64,000 bases of DNA from assembly GCF_900113315.1 (NCBI RefSeq), contig NZ_FOZG01000003.1, forward strand, positions 124,001-188,000, read 5' to 3'. The stretch comes from Sphingomonas jatrophae. Its GTDB lineage: Bacteria; Pseudomonadota; Alphaproteobacteria; Sphingomonadales; Sphingomonadaceae. The translations under genes and the position numbers were made by a program. Below, in pieces: positions 27,068 through 35,838 of the stretch (position 1 is its first letter; each line of letters begins with the position of its first letter). Under the pieces are notes generated by a model, which was given only the letters and a program-made list of their open reading frames with translations, was not told where the DNA came from and made no database searches.

Positions 27068-29747
27068 GCACAGTCTCCTCGATGAGTTCGCAATCCCCCA
27101 GTCCAGACTCGGACTGCTGCATCGACGCGGCATCTGCAAGCGCGTCGAACGCAATTTCGATGGCTCCCGATCCGTTGATCCGGAGACGGATCCTGTCGCA
27201 TTCGGCCCCATCCTGCCGGGCAGACAGGATGCGGGCGGCCAGATCAGGCGCGATCGTACCCTGGATCACCGCCTCGACATTGCGGGCGCCGCTCTGGGCC
27301 TCGGTGCAGCGTGCGGCGACGGCATCGATCACCGCCTCGTCCCACACCAGCTCGGCCGCGAAGCTCTCGCGCACGCGCACCGCCAGCCGGCCGAGCGCCA
27401 GCACCACGATCTCGCGCAGCACGTCCGGTGACAAAGGCAGGTAAGGCACCACCGTGACCCGCCCAAGGAAAGCGGGGCGGAACAGCTTCAGCAGATCGGG
27501 CCGCAAGGCCGCCACCAGCCCCTCGGCATCGGGCATCGTGTCAGGGTCAGCAGCCAGCTTCTCCAGCGTCTCCGATCCTGCGTTCGAGGTCATCACGATC
27601 ATGGCGTTGCGGAAATCGATGTCGCGGCCCTGCCCGTCCTTGGCGCGGCCGGCATCGAAGATCTGGTAGAAGACGTCCTGCACGCCGGGATGCGCCTTCT
27701 CCATCTCGTCCAGCAGGATGATCGAAAAGGGTTTGCGCCGCACCGCCTCGGTCAGCACGCCGCCTTCGCCATAGCCGACGTAACCCGGAGGCGCGCCGAG
27801 GAGCATGGAGACCTTATGCTCCTCCTTGAACTCGCTCATGTTGATGATCGTCAGGTTCTGCGCGCCACCGTAGAAGGTGTCGGCAAGCGCCAGCGCCGTC
27901 TCGGTCTTGCCGACGCCCGACAGACCGACCAGCAGGAACACGCCCGTGGGCTTGCGCGGATCGGCGAGCCCGGCACGCGCCACGCGGACTGCGCGACCGA
28001 TGGCGGTGAGGGCATGATCCTGCCCGCGGATCCGCTCGCCCAGCACGGCTTCAAGGTCCATCGCGGCCCGCAGCGCATCGGTCATCATCCGACCGACCGG
28101 GATGCCGGTCCAGAGCGAAACCACCTCGGCGATGGCATGCATGTCGACCACGTCGAACACCATCGGCCGCTCGCCGGCCAAGGCGGCGAGTTCCGCACGT
28201 CGCTCGGCCAGAGCCGCGCGGAGCCGCGTGGCTTCGGCCTCGTCAGCCGACTCCAGCGCATCGCGGTCGGCAATCATCGCGGCGACAAGGGTGCGCTCCT
28301 GCTCCCACCGGGCGCGCAGATCGGCCTGCTCGGCCTCCACCTCGGCCAGTGCGGCATCGACCGCCGCCAGTCGCTCGGCATGATCCGTTCCGGCCGCAGC
28401 TTCCCGCGCCAGGATGCCCCGCTCGACCGTCAGCCCCTCGGCCCGGCGGGTCGCGCCCTCGATCGCGGCAGGTGTCGCCGCCTGGCTCATCGCCACGCGT
28501 GCGCAGGCGGTGTCGAGCAGGCTGATCGACTTGTCCGGCAGCTGGCGGCCGAACAGATAGCGGTGCGACAGCGTGACCGACGCGGACACCGCCTCGTCGA
28601 GGATGCGCACGCCGTGATGCCTCTCCAGCGTCGCGGTAAGCCCGCGCATCATCTCGATAGCGACAGGCTCGCTCGGCTCCTCGACCTTGACGACCTGGAA
28701 ACGGCGGCTGAGTGCGGCATCCTTCTCGAAATACTTCTTATACTCGGCCCAGGTGGTCGCGGCGATGGAGCGCAGCTCACCGCGCGCAAGTGCAGGTTTC
28801 AGCAGGTTCGCCGCATCGCCCTGCCCCTCGGCACCGCCCGCGCCGACAAGGCTGTGCGCCTCATCGATGAACATGACGAGCGGCACGGGGGAGGCCTTGA
28901 CTTCCTCAATCACCGCCTTCAGCCGGTTCTCGAACTCGCCGCGCACACCGGCCCCGGCCTGCAACAGCCCGAGGTCGAGCGAGAGAAGGCGGACGTTGGC
29001 GAGCGCCGGCGGCACATCGCCCTGAACGATGCGCAGCGCAAAACCCTCGACCACCGCGGTCTTGCCGACACCCGCCTCGCCGGTCAGGATCGGATTGTTC
29101 TGGCGCCGGCGCGTCAGGATGTCGGCCAGCTGCCGGATTTCATCGTCACGGCCGATCACCGGGTCGATCCCGCCGTCGCGGGCACGCTGCGTCAGATCGA
29201 TGCAATAGGTGTCGAGCGCCTTGCCCGATCGTGCCACCGGCGCACCGCCGTCCTCTGCCGGGCCGGAACCGCCGACAGGCGTGGTGCCCGCCGCCGGATG
29301 CGCCTCGATCCACGCGGACAGGGCATCGGGCGAAAGACGCTTCAGCTCGGGCACTGCATCGCGCAGCGTCGCGACAATCTCCCGATCGCGCAGCATGGCC
29401 AGCAGCAGGTCGGCCCCGTCGATCCGCGTCGCCGCGCGGTCGATCGATGCTTCCAGCCACGCTTCCCGCGCAACGCGGACCAGCCGCGGCGAGAGCGCCG
29501 GAGCGCGGCCGTTTCCCGTCTTGAAGCCATCGAGAGCGGTGTTAAGCGACCCTGCGACGAGACCAGGCTCGACCTCGAGGTCGGCCAGCGCCTTGGGGAG
29601 CCGGCCGTCGGCCGTGTCGATCAGCTGCACCAGCCAATGTTCGGGCTCGATATCGTAATTTGTGCGGGACAGCGTTGCAGCCGCCGCGCGTTCCAGTGCG
29701 TCTCGGGCAGCCGGCACCAGCCGGTCGATCAGCGATTTGAGGTTCAT
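27051..29747 (-). CDS. clpV: T6SS sheath-disassembly ATPase ClpV (TssH)
   Basis: An 898-residue Clp/Hsp100 AAA+ ATPase. Seen: N-domain (1-150), first Walker [10 protein letters not shown] (about 223-231) with MFIDEAHSL, middle coiled coil (about 410-520, rich in Ala/Glu/Arg), second Walker [10 protein letters not shown] and [17 protein letters not shown]. The N-terminus [20 protein letters not shown] is of the TssH type. It recycles contracted TssB/TssC. The ATG is the first gene of the minus-strand train and is divergent from the Eag chaperone gene. Confidence 0.96.
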   Translation of the reverse strand: MNLKSLIDRLVPAARDALERAAAATLSRTNYDIEPEHWLVQLIDTADGRLPKALADLEVEPGLVAGSLNTALDGFKTGNGRAPALSPRLVRVAREAWLEASIDRAATRIDGADLLLAMLRDREIVATLRDAVPELKRLSPDALSAWIEAHPAAGTTPVGGSGPAEDGGAPVARSGKALDTYCIDLTQRARDGGIDPVIGRDDEIRQLADILTRRRQNNPILTGEAGVGKTAVVEGFALRIVQGDVPPALANVRLLSLDLGLLQAGAGVRGEFENRLKAVIEEVKASPVPLVMFIDEAHSLVGAGGAEGQGDAANLLKPALARGELRSIAATTWAEYKKYFEKDAALSRRFQVVKVEEPSEPVAIEMMRGLTATLERHHGVRILDEAVSASVTLSHRYLFGRQLPDKSISLLDTACARVAMSQAATPAAIEGATRRAEGLTVERGILAREAAAGTDHAERLAAVDAALAEVEAEQADLRARWEQERTLVAAMIADRDALESADEAEATRLRAALAERRAELAALAGERPMVFDVVDMHAIAEVVSLWTGIPVGRMMTDALRAAMDLEAVLGERIRGQDHALTAIGRAVRVARAGLADPRKPTGVFLLVGLSGVGKTETALALADTFYGGAQNLTIINMSEFKEEHKVSMLLGAPPGYVGYGEGGVLTEAVRRKPFSIILLDEMEKAHPGVQDVFYQIFDAGRAKDGQGRDIDFRNAMIVMTSNAGSETLEKLAADPDTMPDAEGLVAALRPDLLKLFRPAFLGRVTVVPYLPLSPDVLREIVVLALGRLAVRVRESFAAELVWDEAVIDAVAARCTEAQSGARNVEAVIQGTIAPDLAARILSARQDGAECDRIRLRINGSGAIEIAFDALADAASMQQSESGLGDCELIEETVHAGVS

Positions 29748-30002
29748 GCGCCACCGCCAACGGCAGATGCGCCCGACCCCACAAGGGCGACACCAGCACG
29801 CACATGGATCGGCAAGTCGTCGTCCCCCTCAACGGCGCAGCACACAGGTTAAACCGATTTGTCGGCCATTGGTGCCCTTCTGTCCGTCATTTTCTGATCT
29901 GGATCGTAGTTGACGGCGGGTAACCACCTCTCCGCCGCGCTTTGCCCGGCTGTCACCGCAGCGCGCTTGATACGCCGCGCAGCTTCGCGCATCACGCAAG
30001 CC
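29748..30002. other. Divergent intergenic region between clpV and the Eag-effector module
   Basis: About 255 bases without a convincing gene. It must hold the promoters for both the minus-strand clpV train and the plus-strand effector module. I see an AT-richer patch around 29845-29905 but no clear sigma-54 or sigma-70 hexamers that I would defend. Confidence 0.4.
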
Positions 30003-30452
30003 ATGCCGCCTTATCGCACCAACGACGCCACGTTCGATGTGCCGCAAACCTGGCAGGACCAGTCGATCACGGCCTTTCGCCTGCCCCCGGCACCGGGCGG
30101 CGGCGATGCGAGTTTCGTCGTCACGCAGGATGCGGGCAAGGGCGTGCTCCCGTTCGACACCTATTTCGAGCAGCAGGCCGAAAGCGTCCGCCGCGGCCTG
30201 CCCGAGTATGAGGAGGTGCGCCGCGACCGGTTCGAGCTGGACGGGCGCGAGGCGGCATGGCTGGAGTTCCGCTGGACCAAGGACCGGGTGGTTATGCAGC
30301 TGCGGCAGGTCTATTTCGATTGCGGCTTCAAAGCGGTCATCTGCACGCTGACCGCTTTGCCTGCCAACATGGAATACCATGATCCGGAATGGCGCCGCGT
30401 GATGAAGAGCCTCGCCTTCACCCCGCAACCGGCGCCCGTAGCCTTTCCGTGA
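30003..30452 (+). CDS. Eag-family (DcrB/DUF1795) T6SS effector chaperone
   Basis: A 149-residue DcrB/DUF1795 protein. Seen: YRTNDATFDVPQTWQDQSIT at the start, DASFVVTQDAG, FDTYFEQQAESVRRGLPEY, FELDGREAAWLEFRW and the C-terminal EWRRVMKSLAF, the pattern of EagR/EagT6 chaperones. These chaperones bind and shield the membrane helices of prePAAR effectors and load them on VgrG. The next gene, 23 bp downstream, encodes exactly such an effector. ATG 30003 is preferred; the open frame further upstream has no family similarity. Confidence 0.9.
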   Translation: MPPYRTNDATFDVPQTWQDQSITAFRLPPAPGGGDASFVVTQDAGKGVLPFDTYFEQQAESVRRGLPEYEEVRRDRFELDGREAAWLEFRWTKDRVVMQLRQVYFDCGFKAVICTLTALPANMEYHDPEWRRVMKSLAFTPQPAPVAFP

Positions 30453-30475
30453 AGCCGCGGTCCGCCTGCTGAACG

Positions 30476-31843
30476 ATGCCGGTCGAAGCCGCCGCCCGTG
30501 TCGAGGATGAGATCGCCCATGGCTTCGGCCTGGCGGCGATGGTCGGCGGCGCGCTGATCGGCGCAGTCGCGGGCGTCGCCCTGGTGTCCGCCACCGCACT
30601 GACCGGCGGTCTCGCCGCGGTCGCCATCGCCGGGGCCGTGGCGGGCGGCGGGCTTGCCGGCGGGCAGATCATGTCCGGCCTGAAGACTATCTTCGAATTG
30701 CCCGACCCGACCACGGGCGTGCTGACGATCGGATCGCCCGGCGTGTCGGTGAACAAGCGCAAGGCGATCCGGGCCGACCTGTCCAGCGCATCGAGCTGCA
30801 CCGGCCTCCCCTTCAACCATCCCTGGTGGCCCGCCCCCGTGCCGGTGCGCGAGGGATCGGCCAGCGTGTCGATCGACAAGAAGCCCGCTTCCCGGCTGAA
30901 ATCCAAGCTGATGTGCGGCGCGCATATCAAGACCGCCTCGCCCAACGTCTTCATCGGCGGCGAGACGGTGCAGACCGGCTTCATCTTCGATCTCGAGGCC
31001 TGGACGCGCACCGGGCTGGAGGTGCTGGGGCTCGCCGCTCTCGTCGGCGCGGGCGTTTTCGCCGCCGCGGCCGGTTTGGCGGCGTTCGGCGTCTTCGCAG
31101 GCGTGGGTGCGCTCGGCTATCTCGGGCTGGAAGGTGTCGGGCAGATCGGCGATGCGCTGGGGCCCGGCTATCGCGATCTGCTCCAGGGCGTCGTCGGTAT
31201 GGGGCTGGTGGTCGGCAGCCCCAAGCTCGCCAGCATGGGAAAGAACGCCCGCGCGCGCGCCATTGCCGAGCGCGATCTCGGCGAGATGATGCGCCGCGCA
31301 CCCGCCGCAAAGGCCGAAATTGACGGCGTCGCGGACGATGTCGCGCGGCAGGTGGGCGGCACCGTCGCCAAGGCCCCGATCAAGTCGCAGGCGCGCGCGC
31401 TGGAAAAGGTGATGAACGATTATGACGGCGATGCCTCGCGCATCAAGGATCTGGCGCGCAACACGGTGATTGTGCCGGAGGACAAGATCCCGCAGGCGAC
31501 GCAGCTGCTGCGCGAGCAGGGTGTCGCGATCAAGGAGATTACGCCGTCGCGCGGATCGCTCGGCTATTCGGGCGTCAACGGCACGATGAAGACGGGAACC
31601 GGTCTGACCGGCGAGATCCAGGTCAACTCGCCCGAGATGATCTACGCGAAGGAAAGCCCGGCGAACGCCCGTGCGATCCTGGGGGCCGAGCGCTATGATG
31701 CCATTGCCGAGCGGGTGGGCGTGCCCGGCGGCCGCGGCCATGCGCTCTACGAGCAGCATCGCTCCTTGCCCCTGAACGATCCCGCCCGCACCGCCATCGA
31801 GAACGAGAGCATGGAGTATTACGATCTTGTCCGCGGACGATGA
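30476..31843 (+). CDS. prePAAR/PAAR T6SS effector with C-terminal RelA/SpoT-like synthetase toxin domain
   Basis: A 455-residue protein. Seen in order: the prePAAR motif AARxxDxxxH (residues 6-15, Asp11, His15); a hydrophobic Gly/Ala region (16-66); a PAAR domain (about 75-170, with TIGSPGVSVNKRKA, CGAHIKTASPNVFIGG); a second hydrophobic region (about 181-222); and a C-terminal domain (about 290-455) resembling RelA/SpoT synthetases: IKSQARALEK (302-311), IKDLARNTVIV (323-333), GYSGVN (363-368), GEIQVNSPE (379-387) and GHALYEQHR (421-429). Two-membrane-region prePAAR effectors without Rhs repeats include Tse6 and the (p)ppApp synthetase Tas1. The usual Arg of the RxKS motif is replaced (Pro301), so activity is unproven. 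Confidence 0.85.
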   Translation: MPVEAAARVEDEIAHGFGLAAMVGGALIGAVAGVALVSATALTGGLAAVAIAGAVAGGGLAGGQIMSGLKTIFELPDPTTGVLTIGSPGVSVNKRKAIRADLSSASSCTGLPFNHPWWPAPVPVREGSASVSIDKKPASRLKSKLMCGAHIKTASPNVFIGGETVQTGFIFDLEAWTRTGLEVLGLAALVGAGVFAAAAGLAAFGVFAGVGALGYLGLEGVGQIGDALGPGYRDLLQGVVGMGLVVGSPKLASMGKNARARAIAERDLGEMMRRAPAAKAEIDGVADDVARQVGGTVAKAPIKSQARALEKVMNDYDGDASRIKDLARNTVIVPEDKIPQATQLLREQGVAIKEITPSRGSLGYSGVNGTMKTGTGLTGEIQVNSPEMIYAKESPANARAILGAERYDAIAERVGVPGGRGHALYEQHRSLPLNDPARTAIENESMEYYDLVRGR

Positions 31844-32063
31844 GACCGGCGTTCCGTCCGAGGCGTTCCGCCAGGCAGAGGACGTGTGCATTATCTACAG
31901 CTTCGAGGACGTGGCGTTCCGCTGGGATCACGCGACCGGCCGGGTGTTCCGCCGCTTCCGTGACACCGGACGGGAGAGCGAAACCGACAGCGCCAATCGC
32001 CTGTTCGGCGACGCGCAGACCGGTGGCCGCCTTGCCACCCGCGAGGAATATGACGCTTACTGA
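31827..32063 (+). CDS. Small protein between toxin and hydrolase, putative immunity or accessory factor
   Basis: A 78-residue acidic protein starting with TTG inside the effector gene (17-bp overlap) after a GGAG ribosome site, and overlapping the next gene by 14 bp. Seen: CIIYSFEDVAFRWDHATGRVF, a compact beta-rich stretch, then a charged tail. I recognise no family. Its coupled position after a toxin gene is typical of an immunity protein. The rare TTG start would keep its yield lower than that of its neighbours. Confidence 0.6.
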   Translation: MSADDETGVPSEAFRQAEDVCIIYSFEDVAFRWDHATGRVFRRFRDTGRESETDSANRLFGDAQTGGRLATREEYDAY

Positions 32064-32499
32064 TCCGCCCGGCGCCGCGCTGCTCGACGAGGCGATCCTG
32101 CTCGCCATCGACGCGCATCGCGGACAGGCCGACAAGGCGGGCGCGCCGTACATCCTCCATCCTCTGCGCCTCATGCTTGCCCAGCCGGACATGGAACGGC
32201 GCATCGCCGCTGTCCTGCACGATGTGGTCGAGGATGGCGGGGTCGAGATCGCCGCGCTGCGTGAGCGGTTCGGCGATGCGATCGCCGATGCGGTGAGCGC
32301 GCTCAGCCGCCGCGAGGATGAGGATTATGACGCCTTCATTTCCCGCTGCGCCGCCGACCCGATCGCGCGAGACGTGAAGCGGGCCGATCTTGCCGACAAT
32401 CTCGATCTCTCGCGCCTGCCCGAGCCAACCGAGCGCGACCACCGCCGCGCCGACAAGTACCGCCGAGCGCTCAGCCTGCTGGACACCGCCAGGGGCTGA
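32050..32499 (+). CDS. Small alarmone hydrolase (HD-domain, MESH1/SpoT-hydrolase like)
   Basis: A 149-residue single-domain HD hydrolase. Seen: AIDAHRGQADKAGAPYILHP (His23, His37), AAVLHDVVEDGG with the HDxxED motif of RelA/SpoT hydrolases (His57, Asp58, Glu61, Asp62), RFGDAIADAVSALSR and VKRADLADNL (Asp113/Asp116), the set that binds Mn2+ and the pyrophosphate substrate. Such enzymes remove the 3'-pyrophosphate of (p)ppGpp and, in toxSAS systems, can cancel related products. It is the last gene of the chaperone-effector-small protein module and overlaps the preceding gene, so its likely job is self-protection against the effector. Function in immunity is inference. Confidence 0.85.
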   Translation: MTLTDPPGAALLDEAILLAIDAHRGQADKAGAPYILHPLRLMLAQPDMERRIAAVLHDVVEDGGVEIAALRERFGDAIADAVSALSRREDEDYDAFISRCAADPIARDVKRADLADNLDLSRLPEPTERDHRRADKYRRALSLLDTARG

Positions 32500-32519
32500 G
32501 CTGCGACGGGTGCGAGGGG

Positions 32520-33245
32520 TTACATATCGGCGGCGGTCGGCCGCACGATCACCTCGTTGATGTCGACACCGTCCGGCTGCTCGACCGCGTAGCGGATCGC
32601 CCGGGCGATCGCATCCGGCGTCAGCGACTTCTGCCGCCAGCCCTTCAGCGCCGCGGCGACTGCGGGGTCCGTGATATCGTTGCCCAGTTCGGTGGCAACC
32701 ACACCCGGTGAGATGAGCGTGGAGCGGATCTCGTCATGCTCCTGGCGCAACCCCTCGGTGATCGCACGGACCGCATGCTTGGTGCCGCAATAGACGGCTG
32801 CGGTCGGCAGCACCATGTGCGCCGCCACCGAGGCCACGTTGACGACATGCCCGCCCCCTTGCGCTACGAAGCGCGGCAGCACTGCAGCGATGCCGTTGAG
32901 CACGCCGTGAATGTTCACGTCGATCATCCGCTTCCACTCGTCGCGCTTCAGCGCGGCAAGCGGTGAGAGTGGCATCACGCCGGCATTGTTCACCAGCACG
33001 TCGATCCGGCCGAACCGCTCCGCCGCGGCTGCCACGAAGGCGTCGAAATCGGCGCCGTCGGTCGCGTCGAGCGTGCGCCACGCCACCGTGTCTCCCAGCT
33101 CGTCCGCCAGCGCGCTCAGCCGCTCTCCACGCCGTGCGCCGATGAACAGCCGCGCGCCGGCGGCGGCGAGTTCCCGCGTGGCCGCTTCGCCGATCCCGCT
33201 CGATGCACCGGTAACCAGCACGACCTTGTCGATAGTCCGCGTCAT
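32520..33245 (-). CDS. Short-chain dehydrogenase/reductase
   Basis: A 241-residue classical SDR. Seen: TGASSGIGEAATREL (NAD(P) loop), DVLVNNAGVMP, the catalytic Ser in NVASVAAHM and YCGTK (Tyr-x-x-x-Lys), then SPGVVATELGND. The ATG at 33245 has an AAGGGA ribosome site; a GTG five codons upstream is rejected. It is divergent from an AraC-type regulator gene, which probably controls it. The substrate is unknown. Confidence 0.88.
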   Translation of the reverse strand: MTRTIDKVVLVTGASSGIGEAATRELAAAGARLFIGARRGERLSALADELGDTVAWRTLDATDGADFDAFVAAAAERFGRIDVLVNNAGVMPLSPLAALKRDEWKRMIDVNIHGVLNGIAAVLPRFVAQGGGHVVNVASVAAHMVLPTAAVYCGTKHAVRAITEGLRQEHDEIRSTLISPGVVATELGNDITDPAVAAALKGWRQKSLTPDAIARAIRYAVEQPDGVDINEVIVRPTAADM

Positions 33246-33393
33246 GTTGTTTCCCTTCACTTGAACTGACAGCGGCCAGATGGCGCGGGAATGAGCGGTG
33301 GCGGTAGAGCGATCGTCCGAACCGTTTGCACGATCCTCCAGATCCGATGTCGACGCACTTGCGAGCTGGCGCGACGTGGTGGATCAAAGGCGG

Positions 33394-34290
33394 ATGGACA
33401 GGATCGCCGAACTTGCCGACGTGATTGACCGCCACGTGCGCGGCACCGGCATCTGCACGACGGCGATGCCGCACGTGTCGCTCATCCGTGCCGACCAGCC
33501 GAGCACGCCCACGCCGGCCGTGTACGAAGCATCGCTTTGCCTGATCGCCCAGGGATCGAAGCGCGTCTCGATCGGCGAGCACAGCGTCGTCTACGATGCG
33601 GCGCACTACCTGCTCGTCTCGGTCGACCTGCCGCTCGTCGGCCATGTCATCGAGGCGAGCCCGGAGAGCCCTTATCTCTGCTGCAAGATCGACCTTGATC
33701 CCGCGATCGTCGCCGACCTGATGGTGGCGGAGGGCGGCGCGGTGCCGCGAACCGATCTGCCCGTGCTTGGCGTCTATCCGAGCGATCCCGATCTGATCGA
33801 TGCGGCATGCCGGCTGGTGCGTCTGCTCGATCGGCCCGAGACGATCGACGCTCTGGCGCCCCTGATCGAGCGCGAGATCCTCTATCGCCTGCTCACCGGC
33901 CCGCACGGGCCGATGCTGCGCCACGTCGCTACCGCCGGCAGCCACCTCAATCAGGTGAGCCGGGCGATAGCGGCGATCCGCCGGCGCTTCGACGGGCAGA
34001 TCCGCATCGAGGACGTGGCGGCAGAGGCGGGCATGAGCCCCTCCTCGCTCCACGCCCACTTCAAGGCGATCACGCGGATGACGCCGCTCGAATATCAGAA
34101 GCAGCTGCGGTTGCAGGAGGCGCGCCGCCTGATGCTGATGGGCGGCGCGACGGCGGGCACCGCGGGGTTCGCGGTCGGCTATGAGAGTCCGTCGCAGTTC
34201 AGCCGCGAATATCGCCGCCTGTTCGGCGCCCCGCCCCGGCAGGATATTGAGCGGCTGCAAACCGCCCCGTCGGCCGCCCTGGCTCTCTAG
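33394..34290 (+). CDS. AraC-family transcriptional regulator
   Basis: A 298-residue regulator with the AraC_N-type sensing domain (SLCLIAQGSKRVSIGEHSVVYDAAHYLLVSVDLP) and a C-terminal double helix-turn-helix (IRIEDVAAEAGMSPSSLHAHFKAIT, RRLMLMGGATAGTAGFAVGYESPSQFSREYRRLFG). The ATG at 33394 is preferred because AAAGGCGG stands just before it and the family starts near MDRIAELADVIDRH; a GTG at 33298 would add 32 residues. It is divergent from the SDR gene, a common pairing for local control. Confidence 0.88.
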   Translation: MDRIAELADVIDRHVRGTGICTTAMPHVSLIRADQPSTPTPAVYEASLCLIAQGSKRVSIGEHSVVYDAAHYLLVSVDLPLVGHVIEASPESPYLCCKIDLDPAIVADLMVAEGGAVPRTDLPVLGVYPSDPDLIDAACRLVRLLDRPETIDALAPLIEREILYRLLTGPHGPMLRHVATAGSHLNQVSRAIAAIRRRFDGQIRIEDVAAEAGMSPSSLHAHFKAITRMTPLEYQKQLRLQEARRLMLMGGATAGTAGFAVGYESPSQFSREYRRLFGAPPRQDIERLQTAPSAALAL

Positions 34291-34311
34291 GCGGCGGTTC
34301 TGCGCGCGGCC

Positions 34312-35025
34312 TCAGCGGCCGGCGTTCTGGAGCAGGGTGCCGATTGAGGCAACGAAGTGGGCCCGCATCTCGGCCACCGCCGCGGCGGGATCGCCGTCCC
34401 TGATGGCATGAGCGATCGACACGTGGCGCTGCAGGATTTCCTGCTGCTGATCGACGGTTACACGCGTCTGCCATGCGGACGGCACCGCCACCTTCATCAG
34501 CGGCTCGAACGAGCGGACGATCTGCTGGTAAAGCGCATTGCCGCTGGCGCGCGCGATCGCCTGATGCAGGCCGATATCGTGGAGCATGACCTGCGGCAGA
34601 TCGCCGGTCGCCGCCGCCATCGCCTCCGCCGCAGCGACGATCTCGTCCGCCTGTTCGGGCGTGCGATGGAGCGCTGCCAACTCGACCGTGCGCAGCTCAA
34701 GCGTGCGGCGCACGTCCCACACCTCCGCGACCGAGACCTGTGCGGTGGCGACGGCATGGTCGATCGACGCGCCCATCACCGATCCGTCCATCGCGCCGAT
34801 ACGCGCGCGACGCCCGTTGGCGACGTCGATCACGCGCAGCGCCGCCAGAGCGCCGAACGCCTCGCGCATCACCGCGCGGCTGACACCCAGCTCCGTCGCG
34901 AACCAGCCTTCACCGGGCAGCGTATCGCCGACCTTCAGGTCGTTGAGCCGGATATGCTCGCGCACGCGCCGCAGCGCGTGATCAACCAACGACCCGCCCT
35001 CGACGGCGCGCAACGCCGCGCTCAT
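34312..35025 (-). CDS. GntR-family transcriptional regulator, FCD (FadR) type
   Basis: A 237-residue regulator with an N-terminal winged helix (GDTLPGEGWFATELGVSRAVMREAFGALAALRVI) and a C-terminal FCD ligand domain (VWDVRRTLELRTVELAA, DIGLHQAIARASGNALY, RHVSIAHAIRDGDPAAAVAEM) with the Asp/His residues that usually bind a metal and carboxylate ligand. FCD regulators often sense hydroxy acids or other small carboxylates, consistent with the nearby FAD-linked hydroxyacid oxidase. Its ATG overlaps the stop of the AraC-type gene upstream. Confidence 0.88.
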   Translation of the reverse strand: MSAALRAVEGGSLVDHALRRVREHIRLNDLKVGDTLPGEGWFATELGVSRAVMREAFGALAALRVIDVANGRRARIGAMDGSVMGASIDHAVATAQVSVAEVWDVRRTLELRTVELAALHRTPEQADEIVAAAEAMAAATGDLPQVMLHDIGLHQAIARASGNALYQQIVRSFEPLMKVAVPSAWQTRVTVDQQQEILQRHVSIAHAIRDGDPAAAVAEMRAHFVASIGTLLQNAGR

Positions 35026-35771
35026 GCCGCCACCTGGCGGATGTGGCTGGGCGGCATGCCGAAGCGGCGTGAGAATGCGCGCGTGAAGCTGGCATTGTTC
35101 TGGTAGCCGCAGGCATAGCCGATCAGCGAGATGGCAAGATCCGTCTCGCGCAACATGTGGCGTGCTCGGTTCAGCCGGTTCTCCGCCAGCGCATCCGCGA
35201 TCGAGCAGTTGAACATCAGGCGGAACCCTCGCGTCAGCTTGGCCCGGTTGACGCCGCAGGTGCGGGCAATCTCGTCCAGGGTCAGCTTCTCGCGCCAATT
35301 CTCGTCGATCAGGCGGCGGGCGGCAAGGATGCGCATGGCATCGCCCTCGCGCAACTCCCCCGCCTCATCCGCGCCGACTAGCTGGTCCGCCACCACGCGG
35401 GTGAGCAGCGCGACGAACAGCTCGATGCTCTTGGCCAGCCGCAGGGTGGCGCGCGCAGGCTCGGGAAGGTCGCAGTCGGTAATGGCAAGGCCGACGGCGC
35501 GCAGGTCGCTGGGCAGATACCAGCGGCGGCCCGCATCGATCATGCGACCGCCGAGCCGCTCGCACGCGGCCGGGTTGACCGCCAGCACGAGGTCGGCAGC
35601 GGCAAGTTCGTCCGCGTCGCACAGGTGGGCGGTGGCGGCGCGCGCGGGCGCAGGCGTGTGCAGCCCGTCGAACAACAGCAGCAGCCAGCCTGCCGGCCAA
35701 TCCGTGGCGACCGCACCCGGCCCCACGAACGACAGCATCTCTGCCGACACTTCGATTCGCTGCTTGTCCAT
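35022..35771 (-). CDS. AraC-family transcriptional regulator
   Basis: A 249-residue protein whose C-terminal half is an AraC DNA-binding domain (LTLDEIARTCGVNRAKLTRGFRLMF, ISLIGYACGYQNNASFTRAFSRRFGMPP). The N-terminal half (1-130) is not a clear cupin and I cannot name its ligand. It forms an operon with the FCD regulator. Two 15-bp operator-like copies lie 29-67 bases upstream of its ATG, shared in sequence with those before the TonB receptor gene, which suggests autoregulation and joint control with the catabolic genes. Confidence 0.87.
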   Translation of the reverse strand: MDKQRIEVSAEMLSFVGPGAVATDWPAGWLLLLFDGLHTPAPARAATAHLCDADELAAADLVLAVNPAACERLGGRMIDAGRRWYLPSDLRAVGLAITDCDLPEPARATLRLAKSIELFVALLTRVVADQLVGADEAGELREGDAMRILAARRLIDENWREKLTLDEIARTCGVNRAKLTRGFRLMFNCSIADALAENRLNRARHMLRETDLAISLIGYACGYQNNASFTRAFSRRFGMPPSHIRQVAA

Positions 35772-35799
35772 CGGCTCCCTCTCTCTCGCTGGAGCTTCA

Positions 35800-35814
35800 A
35801 CCTATCTGACAGGT
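35800..35814. promoter_or_regulatory. Operator-like repeat copy 1 (consensus ACCTGTCAGAWAGGT)
   Basis: On the minus strand reads ACCTGTCAGATAGGT, an imperfect palindrome with ACCT/AGGT arms, 29 bases upstream of the AraC-type regulator ATG at 35771. It matches three other copies in the window, all beside the catabolic genes. Confidence 0.6.
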
Positions 35815-35823
35815 GTCGTCAAC

Positions 35824-35838
35824 AGCTATCTGACAGGT
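35824..35838. promoter_or_regulatory. Operator-like repeat copy 2
   Basis: On the minus strand reads ACCTGTCAGATAGCT, 24 bases from copy 1 and overlapping the last codons and stop of the MFS gene. One arm base differs from the consensus. Confidence 0.55.

Noticed and set aside
27690-29852. 720-codon plus-strand frame opposite clpV
   Set aside because: Shadow of clpV; composition is non-protein-like.
30476-31843. Rhs-type effector
   Set aside because: No YD repeats or Rhs core; length is only 455 residues, fitting the non-Rhs two-membrane-region prePAAR class.
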